Source: Hydractinia symbiolongicarpus
Taxonomy: Eukaryota > Cnidaria > Hydrozoa > Anthoathecata > Hydractiniidae
DNA: 64,000 nucleotides
Direction: 5' to 3'
Assembly: GCF_029227915.1 (NCBI RefSeq)
Contig: NC_079876.1
Coordinates: 19,592,001 to 19,656,000, forward strand
Below, in pieces: positions 50,226 through 60,500 of this stretch. Under the pieces are notes generated by a model. The model saw nothing but the letters and a program-made list of their open reading frames with translations. It searched no databases and was not told the origin of the DNA. The translations under genes and the position numbers were made by a program. How positions within the stretch are numbered: position 1 is the first letter of the stretch; each line of letters begins with the position of its first letter.

Positions 50226-53076
50226 ATGATGTTGAGAGTATTGTTGCATCTTGTCATTATACAGCTCGTGGGTGGGCAGTTTAATCCCGCATGCTTTTAC
50301 GTGTATCCTGTGATGACGTCAGGCCAAGCATTTTGCAACGACGCTGATCAAAAGTAAATAAGGTTTATATTACCATAACTGTGTCATCCTTGGAAAGTTT
50401 GAAACTCGCCTCTTTGTCTCAACCTGAATATTGATCGCTTTAGGTTCTTTTAATTTTTGCTCAATGTTGAACTTCACGGATTTTTTTTTTCGTGATCTAC
50501 GGCTTCCCTCAATCATTCTCTTAGATAGATTTTTGACATATTTCTTTTTAATAATTTAATGTATCTTACAAGATAAAACTTGAAATTTTCTTATTACAAT
50601 GGCCGAAAAATAATAAAAACTTAAAATAAAATATCAAATGATGCAACATTATTCGAGTCTGTAGAAATCGTAAAATTCTAGTTTTGTTTTTGTCTTTAAT
50701 TTTCATGTAGGTTGCTGGTGGGTGATTTTGATGGATCTGGTCGAAGTGATTTGCTTTGTCGTCAAAATGGCAGCATCGAAATCTTTTACAACTTGTTAAA
50801 ACGACAAAAACAAACGTTAGATTTCTGTCAGATTAAAAACTCGCAGTTAACCGCAGCGGATTTTAATGGTGATAAAAAACAAGACTTATTATGTCGGGCT
50901 AATGATGGCAAAATGAAGGTTTTGTTGGCTGATGAAACTGGAAAGTTCAAAGGTGTAAAAATTTATTTGTTTATATATATTTATGTACTCAAGAAATATG
51001 TATGCACTAGAAAAATCCACGGTTCGCCCATTTTAATTATTGGGGTCCTCAGATTTTCGCCTATCGTAATGTCGCATTATTTCGTGAAATCATGTTCGCC
51101 TTTTAGCATGAAGGTATAGAATACTTTGCAAGCTGCCGCGCAACCATTTTGAACAGATAGGCGACGGGTATTATTAACTAGTCGTTGGCCCGTGAAAATT
51201 ACGCGGGTTTGTTTGTCGTACTTATTCTGGTCATTAAAATTTCGTCTGCTGTGTACATATTCCGAGGATCGCTATTTCGTGCATTCTTAACATAAAGTAG
51301 CGATTTGTCTACTGGGTCTTAGGATCATTTTTTCCTTGCTACTTTAATAACTACTGAGAAACATATGTAAAAATGCTTTTGGTAAAATTGTTATAAAAAC
51401 CTTTTTCGGCGAATATATTCTTTCAAGGGTCTAGGAAAGTACGTTACTTTAAAAATATCATTCGCAGTTTTTGACATATTTTTTTAATGAAAATATTTGG
51501 AAGGAGAGGGGGTTATAAGATTTACAGCCACATGGAACCTTGACAGCTATAAAATAAGAAGTCCTTTAGCGATTTATTTTTAAAGCGAAGAAATCGTGGA
51601 AGTATTATGTTTATATTTCATAACACAGGTCCAACCTTAGAAAGTAACATAAACGAAACAAATATTTTAGTTCTGTTCATTCACATTTTTGTGTTGACGT
51701 GTCTTCAGAGGTATACACTGTCGATACACACAGTGAAGTTTTACTCAAAGAAATGCTTTGAATTCTTTACAATAAAATTCTATAATTCAAATGCTCGTGA
51801 AATTCGATAATGCTTAACTGAATATACAGTATATATTTTATAAAGCTATAAAACTTAACACCATATCTGTCACTAGACAGTGCGGAGAATGTAAAAGCAA
51901 TCGACACATGCGATTCAAAATCTTATGTCGGTGATTTCAACGGTGACGGACGTGCAGAAATATTCTGTCGGCATTCCGACGGAAAAGTCTCACTATCTCG
52001 CATGAATACAAAAGGAACATTTGATGGAACAGAACCGATGAAATGGGACTGGTGTGACAAGGAGGATGAATTACATGCAGGTAGGATTAATGCTACTTAT
52101 ACTCCGCACCATTTTATTGTATTGTTTTTCTTCGACATTCTTTCGTCTTTGAACCCGATTTCTGGCCACCGTTATCTCGAAGTTGAATGAAAACTAGATA
52201 GGGCTAATAGATGTCATGTCGGTACGCCGTTGCTACCTCGCCACGCAACTCCTTTGAAGGTTAGAGGTTAAACAGATTGTTACCAGTTAAAAAGCGTGCA
52301 TCGAGTTCAGAAAACCAAGGAGATGTATATATAATATTTACTTTATTTCCTAATAATTATCAAATGTTGACAAAATAAATAGTTGATTTTTTTCATCGTC
52401 AGTTATTTAAAGAATTTTTCATCCTAATTTTTCATAGGTGACTTCAATGGCGATGGACGCACGGATTTGTTATGTCGATCGTCAAATAACAAAGTTTCAA
52501 TCGCTCTGGCGAACTCTATGGGAAAATTTAATCGTACTTGGAGCCGAGAATGGGACTGGTGCAATCAAGATGGCGTTTATTTGATGTAAGCGATATATTT
52601 ATAAGAAAAGTTTTTTTAAGAGACACGGTGCCTCATAAAATCGTCACGAAATGTTTTATTTTTTACCACTTTCAAATACAAAATTTTCTGACTACGTTTT
52701 AAAACTATTAAAAAGAGTGGCCAATTTAACGTGAAAAGCTGTCAGGATTTTACGATTTTACCAAGTGTGTCAATCAAACTTAAAAAAAAGCTGTCAACGA
52801 TTCCTTTATTAATTTCTTTCCAGTGTGACAGATTTCAATGGCGATGGATACGACGACTTGTTTTGCTACAATTCCAATCTGCACGAGAAATCGTCGGTGG
52901 CTTTCAACACCCCATACTTATATTTCAAGAACGGCATGAAGTATCAGTTTCATTTTTGCACTCGAGGTGGTATCGATCGTTTCTTTGTCGGATTTTTTAA
53001 TGACGACAAAAGAGCCGACATCGTATGCCAAACGGCAATCGGTAAACCGCATATCGGTTTTAGCCACTGCGCCTAA
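50226..53076 (+). CDS. Secreted VCBS/FG-GAP-like repeat protein, five exons, 324 aa
   Basis: Exons are 50226-50353, 50711-50952, 51877-52080, 52438-52585 and 52824-53076. All have GT-AG borders and matching phases, giving 975 nt including the stop. The start is the ATG ATG pair at 50226, which opens a signal peptide (MMLRVLLHLVIIQLVGGQ). Six repeats have calcium-loop cores at residues about 48 (DFDGSGRSD), 93 (DFNGDKKQD), 143 (DFNGDGRAE), 193 (DFNGDGRTD), 244 (DFNGDGYDD) and 298 (FFNDDKRAD). Spacing is 45-54 residues. Most repeats have one Cys just after the loop (DLLCR) and one in a W-x-W-C type segment. VCBS/FG-GAP repeats usually form beta-propellers that bind calcium; six blades would fit. 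The length is short for integrin-like members, and there is no membrane anchor. Role unknown. AATAAA lies at 53377-53382. Confidence 0.8.
51000..51260 (-). mobile_element. Helitron-like remnants in intron 2 of the VCBS gene
   Basis: ACTAGAAAAATCCACGGTTCGCCC (51007) and ACTAGTCGTTGGCCCGTGAAAATTACGCGGG (51178) resemble the CTAG-plus-hairpin ends of the Helitron family at 7755. GCGACGGGTATTATTAA just before the second looks like the 5' tip of the first. The boundaries are approximate. Confidence 0.45.
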
Positions 53077-53376
53077 ATATGCACAATTACGCCCATGGTG
53101 TTTGCACCTGAACACAAGTGGTAAATTATACTGTGATACAAAGTTGTGATTTGATTTGATTTTTTTACATTATGACTTCACATTGTAACCATATTCATTA
53201 ACACAAATTTTTATTTGATATAGCTGATATGATATATCATACAACAGTTTCTTGATTAATATCAAAACACTTCATACACAACTCGGTGTAGCTTGTTCTT
53301 TGATGCTTTGTTGTTCGCACCTAAAACAATTTTTTAGCAACAAGAAAAATGTGAAATTGTAACATTTCGTTGCTTG

Positions 53377-53382
53377 AATAAA
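53377..53382 (+). promoter_or_regulatory. Polyadenylation signal of the VCBS gene
   Basis: AATAAA about 300 nt after the stop codon, the first clear one downstream. Confidence 0.5.
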
Positions 53383-53399
53383 CTTCCGCTATGAAATTA

Positions 53400-54640
53400 A
53401 TGAAAAAAAAACTGTCAACAAGCCATTAAACACATAAAATTTAGAGAAAAAACTCTGCGAGCTACTAATATTTCCATATCACATTTCTTTTCATTAAACA
53501 TTCTACCCTTAAAATGGTTCTTTTCGTATAAAAGGGAGAACGACAACTTAGTTTAACAGAGTTGCCCTGATCTGCGCATGCGTATTGAAAAACCTATAAC
53601 TTTTTTCTTCGTTCTTGATGACCAGTCTTTTTTTCGTAACATAACTATTTTCATTATGTAAACACTTTTTGAAGAATTTTTTTATCCATATATGGCCAAG
53701 AATAACTATATATTTTCAAGAATATATGAACTATAATCATGCTAGTCTGTTTCATCTTTTACATTACCTTAGTGCGTTCCTGCAATATAGACATTATTCT
53801 CACCTTTTAAGAAGCAGATAATATTTGTGTTTCCATAGACTAATATCGATATTTTTAGGATTAACTCAAATAATTACATTCCACCGTTCAAAGGCAGATT
53901 AAACGGTGAATTTGCTGCGAAATGTCTTTTGGATTTCCACGGAAGCCAAAAAACATGTGGCGAATTTAAAATACTGAATGTAAATTTTCTCCAAAATAAA
54001 ACACTGTTTTTATTGCGTTCTGATTGGCTAAAATTTTGCAGCGAAATATTTCGGCACAATTCTATAATTCCGTCTATAGGACGTTTACATTAAGTTTATT
54101 TTGCGTCTTTGAAAGACGCGTTGCTGTTAAACCGGGTATAAACTTTATTTATTTTAGTATGATTTTTTTTTTGAAAATAAAGTTCAAACATTGTCTAATA
54201 ATTCTCTATTAGTTTTATTTAATAACCCCCTAAAACCCATCTTTAATGTTTTAGTGAATCAAGCTATGACTTTAGTAACAACAAAGACTTTAAACGAAGA
54301 AACTGTATATGTTTAGTAGGTTTGCACACTTTTTTTAATTTTCGTGCATTTTGTTTTTTGGATTTTTTTATTTTTTTACAGATACAGGAAAGAAAGGCAG
54401 GAAGAATCGAGAAAAAAGCAAACTAAATGAAGTTTAAATGATGTTTATAACTTGGGTTATTTATTGCGATCATTCTTTGTCTTTTGACTAGGCTATTTTT
54501 TTCTTGCACAATTTATGTTTCTTACGACATAGTGACACTTTCTTATAGAAACGTTCTTTGTGTGGATGGATATAAAGTATGAAATATTTCAACTTGTCAG
54601 CGAAGCAAAGTTTCTCTAGTCAAAACCACAGCAAACGAAA
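53400..54640. other. AT-rich non-coding stretch
   Basis: No supported gene or element. Confidence 0.3.
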
Positions 54641-54650
54641 CTGTTGTTAT

Positions 54651-54812
54651 GCCCCACTTTGTAATAATTGCCCCACTTTATAATATTTGCCCCACTTTGT
54701 AATTATCTTGCCCCACTTTGTAATACATGCCCCACTTTGTAATAACTTTTGCCCCACTTTGTGATTTCGGAGCTGCCCCACTTTGTAATAATGTCTTGCC
54801 CCACTTTGTAAT
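54651..54812. repeat. Array of eight GCCCCACTTTGTAAT motifs
   Basis: The motif starts at 54651, 54670, 54689, 54710, 54729, 54751, 54775 and 54798. Six copies are exact; one has TTTATAAT and one TTTGTGAT. The spacers between are only 4-9 nt and differ in sequence and length. Conserved cores with free spacers argue against simple slippage of one unit. Confidence 0.85.
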
Positions 54813-54819
54813 TTTTGGT

Positions 54820-55530
54820 TATTCGCATGCTGACCAATATGCAATTTTTATGACGTTATCTTTTGTTATGTTATCGGTGTTCTGGATGCTCTGTCTTGTT
54901 ATTTGCAATGAAACGCGTGTCACACGTTAGTAGAATGATTACTTTTAATTTTTTTATAAGCAAGCGTTGTAACATCACATGCACTGGCTTTCTTTTTGTG
55001 AAAAAATGTACTAGCTGAAGTGTTTTTATATCATAACATAACATTAAAATAATACAACCACGTTTCAATAAGATACAATATATACAGTAGGTTATGTGTT
55101 TTTCGTACTATAACATAACATAAGAAATATAACATGTAGCAATCTTAACATAACATGCAGACTAATCAGTTCGAGGATTTCGACGTGCTCTTTTATAGCA
55201 AGCAACGTGGCAAAAAGGCTTAGTGATAGTCACCTCGGGTATATCTACAAATCAAACCCAAATAAAGAGAGCACTACTTCTAAATAGAATGAAAGAAAGA
55301 TAAAAAATTGTGAACAAAGATACGACAATTTCTACCTGTGTGATTTATTGGAAACAATTCACTTGTCAAAAAACATAAATGAAAACTATCAAAAATAAAA
55401 GCTAAAATAAATAAAAGACTAAAAATCACTTCTTTAATTTTCTATTATAGAAACCATTGTGTTGAAACCATAGACCAGCAGTTGTAAATTTAGCCATGCT
55501 GTGTTCCATTTCGGATGGTTCAGGATGGTC
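54820..55530. other. AT-rich non-coding stretch
   Basis: Several short ATAACATAACAT runs near 55040-55160; nothing else is seen. Confidence 0.3.
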
Positions 55531-55990
55531 TTAATCATGGCGAGAAATAACATCGAGTAAGGACAGTACATAACGATACGTTTTTCTTTGATATTCAACT
55601 TGCATATTTTTCATGTCGACCAGATTGACTTGATGGATATGATGAACCTGGAAAGCAAACAATACTTTCTTTAAATTGTCTCATTATTTAGCGTAATTAA
55701 CACAAGTCAACTGTCGATAACAAGAAAGGTAATACAGAAATAAACTCGAGGGCGAGGTTTTCTTCCCCATGCTTTTACATTTAATTTATATGATCACAGT
55801 ATGAATAGAACCTACCTCATTCGCAGTGACTGTTTTAGGAACTGCTTTATTATTGAATTTAACAGTGAACTTTTTAAACCTAGCACCTTTTGATGTTATA
55901 TTGAGAATTTTTCTGCCACTGATTCCGGCATATTCGTCCGCAGCTCTGTGTCTTAGTTTTTTATATCCAGCGGATTTTTTTTGAATGTTT
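55531..55990 (-). pseudogene. KRBA2-type integrase fragment, spliced
   Basis: Two minus-strand exons. The first (about 55985 to 55816) encodes KKLRHRAADEYAGISGRKIL, then FNNKAVPKTVTANE, and ends at GAG|GTAGGT. The second (55647 to 55531) follows a TTTGCTTTCCAG acceptor and encodes HQVNLVDMKNMQVEYQRKTY, then RYVLSLLDVISRHD, then a stop. This is the beginning of an RNase-H-fold integrase core: the first catalytic Asp (LVDM) and the second (LLDVISR) are visible, in the style of KRBA2 and related integrase-derived genes. The rest of the catalytic domain is absent, and stops lie upstream, so it is a truncated copy. The phase is 0 across the intron. Confidence 0.6.
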
Positions 55991-55999
55991 TTGCTATCT

Positions 56000-56690
56000 C
56001 TTTATTCAGTTAACTTTTTTCAAAACTCGTTTACTTTGAAAAATAATTAATCCCTTCGAACCTAATGTCAAATCATTTTTAATTTCCAGAATTTGATGTA
56101 CGCGCATCTGTGAGTGGCAGTTCTGTCTTTCACTGGGATTTTGGATTGTCCATCGTTCATTATCAACTCCGCTATTATCTCATACTAATCTTCTCGCATG
56201 GGATGAATATAACTTAAACATACGAGCCTTAAAATTCCATAACAAAATCAGAATAAGAAATTTGCGAAACAAGTCCGGTCCAAAAACTATTCCCAAAATC
56301 AAAATCCGTTAAAGTGAGTATATGTCGATGTCCAAAAGCTTATCCTATCCAGTCTAGTCCAAAACCCAAGTGTATTTGTGTAAGTAATAAATTATTTTCG
56401 GCTAGCGGTAAAATGACGGAACGTTTTGCAACTAAAGCTATTCTGTAATTCCTTATACTCAAATTATTCATTCCTCTTTTTCTTTTTTTTCTACACAGTC
56501 ACACACACGATAGTACTTTAAATTATTTCCTGTCAAAAGAACCCCCAAAGCGTTAGTTATTCAAACAATGCACGGAAAGTTTTTATAAATAAGCCACAAA
56601 AACGTTTATTACTGGAAAAACAACATGGAATATTAACTACTGCTTTAGATAAACCTTTTTTAATGTCGTTATGACAACGTTGTGCCCAAC
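56000..56690. other. AT-rich non-coding stretch
   Basis: No supported gene. The decayed N-terminal part of the integrase may extend to about 56050 (minus). Confidence 0.3.
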
Positions 56691-56699
56691 CGTAAAATC

Positions 56700-56769
56700 A
56701 ACGTTAAGTTGACGTGGAATTGACGTTAAATTGACGTTGAATTGACGTTAAATTGACGTTGATTTGACT
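56700..56769. repeat. Minisatellite of 12-bp TTGACGTTRAAT units
   Basis: About six units alternate TTGACGTTAAAT and TTGACGTTGAAT, with a degraded first unit (ACGTTAAGTTGACGTGGAAT). Each holds a GACGT core. Confidence 0.8.
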
Positions 56770-57581
56770 ATCTTGGAATGTTCAATGTGAACTTTCTATT
56801 GCAAATTGTAAGAAAAATGCGAAACAAAAATTGTGAGGAAAATTCTGTGGTTCCCAAATTATGGGGACCACAGAAGAAATCCTTTCGCTGGCACTATGTT
56901 AGCTCACCAGCAACCATTCCCAGTAGAAAAGGACACACCGGGTGACTTGTTAAACCTTCAACATAGACATTTTTTAATATTTAATGTTAAAATGAATAAA
57001 AACGATTATTTCACACGTAATTTAGCATTAACCTGTTTATTGTGTTTTTACACGACTAAGTTTGAAAATTGAAACCTGCCACAAAAGTAATGAATAACGT
57101 TGGCTTTGAGGCTCCCATTAACATAAACCCGGTCACGGTAATTTTACACACAATACATTATATCCAATGTTTCAAAAACTTTGAAATATCAAACCCATGA
57201 GAAAATGTTGCCAAATATTTTTTAGCTGTTTCTGGATTTTTTTACATGATAGAGCACTTCAAGCTGATTTTGAAACGTCCATAGCATTTAACAGTAGCTC
57301 AAACTCCGACGGTTCATCACAATGACGCCATTATTGTCAAAAAGGAACATATGTATCTTAGCAACCAGAAAATAAATAACATAACACGCGAATGCATTTG
57401 AGAATTTAGCAATTACAAGTTTCTACAAGGTAGAATCATTTTTAATTGGATTCACTTTAAATAAAAAATATTAAAATCAAAGTAGCAAATATTATACGGC
57501 CATGTTGATGAAACGTGTAAAAGCAAAAATGAAAACGACAACAAACCATATTCATTAACGCGAATAAAATCACCATAAACG

Positions 57582-60500
57582 ATGGGTGTATTTCTACGAT
57601 CTTCTTCCGCGATTGCTAGTCGATTGGTGTTCGTGAGTCACGCAGTGTGGAGTTTGAGAGAAACGATTTATCGTGTGTACCATGCAAACAAGACGGAAGC
57701 AGAAAACAGCGTGTATTGGACACTTACTATTATTATTGGTTTCATGGCGTTGGAAGGAATCTATACTCTGGTTATTAGAAAGGGGCAGGAGTATAAGTTG
57801 TAAGATGTTGTGTTTATTTATTTGTTGTTTTTCTTACCCAAAGAAAAAATTGATGTTTTAAAATATATATTATAAAGAACATTTTTTTCCCTAAAAAAGT
57901 GTTCATGGTCGCAGCTTCCAGGGTAGCAGCATTTTAGGTGCTTTTAATAGTTGTAATAAATAAATAGAATAAAAATACGTTGCGGGCAAAGGAGAACTCT
58001 AATGCACGCCTAGATACCACTGGAAGCTGCAGCAAAGAACACCATATAAAAAGCAGCCTTAATCAATGTCAAAATTGTCGCTATTTTTTTTAAAAAAAAA
58101 ATCAGGAAGTTTATCTTTTGAAAGTTTTAGTTGATTTCCCGCGACATAAAGCTGGAGATATATGCAATTAAAAACAATAAATCTTAAAAAAATATTCCCA
58201 CAAAGATAAAAATGACGGCTAGTTTATTAGCTATAAGAAAATTATTTTTAGTTTCTGGCCAACTGGATTCTTCTACTTGACCATAATGATTCCTATCACG
58301 TGCATACTTGAGATATTCTTACTGGACGAGGAACTGAAATGCGTAAATGTACAAGAAACAAACGCAAAGTACAACAACACTCAAACACAAGTAAGGAACG
58401 TAATAATTCATCTTGTATTCTGTCTACTATACTTTACTCTTCTTGTACACAAGTACAAGCGCACAGCGCTTTGAATGAAAATGTTTTAGATTTTAACAAG
58501 GACGTACTTTAAATACAGTGTTTTCGGTTCATTAGAACTCATCAAAGATAGGGATGAAACGTGTTACTAAAAGCATATTTGGTGGCTGAGTTAACTTAGT
58601 GTCCAAGGAAACTTTTAAATTTCTTGCCTACCCAAACTTTTAAATGCACAATTTCATTGCAATCTGACTTTTGTCTATTCAGGTCTTTGTTTGTAGGACC
58701 AACGAAATGAGATTAACGTAGGGTGACACACAATTGTGGCAAAAGTTTTTTAGACAGCAAAGAATGCTGATTAGCTATGTCATTAATTTTTTTCTATCCT
58801 AATTGCAATTAGAAAATGTTTGTTTATTTGTTCACATTTTTTGGCGTGCCATTGCGTCCAGTGGCGGCAATAATACCAGTGGCGGATTTAGGGTATGTCA
58901 AGCTAGTCAGGTGGACGTATTTAAATTTCGTCAAAAGCCTTGTTGTTGCAATTTCAAAAAAGTATTTCGCTTAAGCACAAAATCTTTCAGGATGGCTTTC
59001 GTAATATACTCTAGGTCGAATTTCTACAGAATTTCTACACATAATGCACACATGCATGTATTATATAGTTGAGTGCATATTTATCAATGATATGGCGTAA
59101 TACGTAAGAAACTGCTTAATTATCCTGCGACTTACTTCGCATGTTTTTTTTATTAGGGGGCACAAAATTCAGTTATTTGCTTTAATTCACTGTAAAAATT
59201 GTAGCGTATACCCCTTAATTCAATCTCGCTGTACTTCGACTTATTTGTTGTATTAGGGGGTGAAAAATATAAATAATGATAACATGTGACCAACCCCCGC
59301 AATTTTAACGCAAGTAAGTCAAATAAGGCGAGAATATTCATTAAGGCGCAGTGACTTGTGAAATACCGTTAAAAACCGTTAAAAAGAAAAACAAATGATG
59401 CTTTACTTTGTCGCACAATAGTTTTTCGCAACAAAAATAAAATAATAAATAACATATTTACTTTTGAAGATTTGTTATCAAGGTCATAAAACAGCGAAGA
59501 AATAAGAACTTGACAAAAATTGTACAACTACCCCCTGATAAATTTATTGCGACTGACTTGTTAAGAGATTTTCATGCTAAACTGAATATGAAACTTTTTG
59601 AACCCGTAGCTAGCAATGTGTGGTGTTCGTACAGTTTTTTTGTCAGCTGGAGAAAGAAAACGCATGATGCTCTTAGCTAAGTTAGCTAAGTTAGATAAAG
59701 AAAGTTGTTGTGCATGGCACTACGAATTTTCGAATTAAAAGCAGATGAGAAGTAGAATTAGCCGCTCTTTTTAAATCAACGATTTTAGCTTAAAAGAATG
59801 GTTTACTTTACAAGACCTCGAAAAAAAACCTTTTTCTGGTGAACTTTGTTTATCGACGGATGGTGTTTAGGTAGAAGTAGATTTTGTTATGTATTTAATG
59901 TGTTTTTAGCTAGTTAGAATGCAGATAAATTGTGCAAAAAAACTTTTGTACTATTTTTGAACTAGTAAGATAAAAAAATCAGTGAGCTATAAAATTTTTG
60001 TTAGTTATATAAAAATGCCTTACTCACAAAAAAATGTAATTTATATTTCATAGAATATAACTTTATGTTGACTTAAAATTTTAATCTTCCTTTTTTCTCA
60101 CACACACGCTTTCATAAAACGGTACTCTTATTCGGCTGCTCACCAAAAACCTATTGAAATATGCTCTCCAGCGTAGAGTAAGCTGTGCACTTTACAAAAA
60201 TTTGTAGTTCTTAAAAAAATGACTTCTGGATAGAGGGTTAAAAGACTCAACATTTTTTTCAAAGCGTGCAGAAATTTTGGCCTAAACACGGTGTGCAAAC
60301 ATGTCATTTTAAGTAAACTAACTTTAAATCTCAGTATAAAACTGGCTAATATATAGACCTGTCCCTGCTTGGTTTTCCTCATATTGGCTTTAATGTATTT
60401 TTAAAATGGGATTTTTTGCGCTAAGTAAAAAACGCCCTTAAAAGCCTTGCGTTTTTTAACGCCCATTTCTTAGTGACTTTGCAAAAAAATGGACTAACTT

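Noticed and set aside
54651-54812. CRISPR array
   Set aside because: Repeats are 15 nt with spacers of 4-9 nt in a eukaryotic genome; no cas genes and wrong dimensions.
54647-54844. Minus-strand frame rich in KVGQ/TKWGK repeats
   Set aside because: It is a shadow of the GCCCCACTTTGTAAT motif array; spacers change the frame freely.
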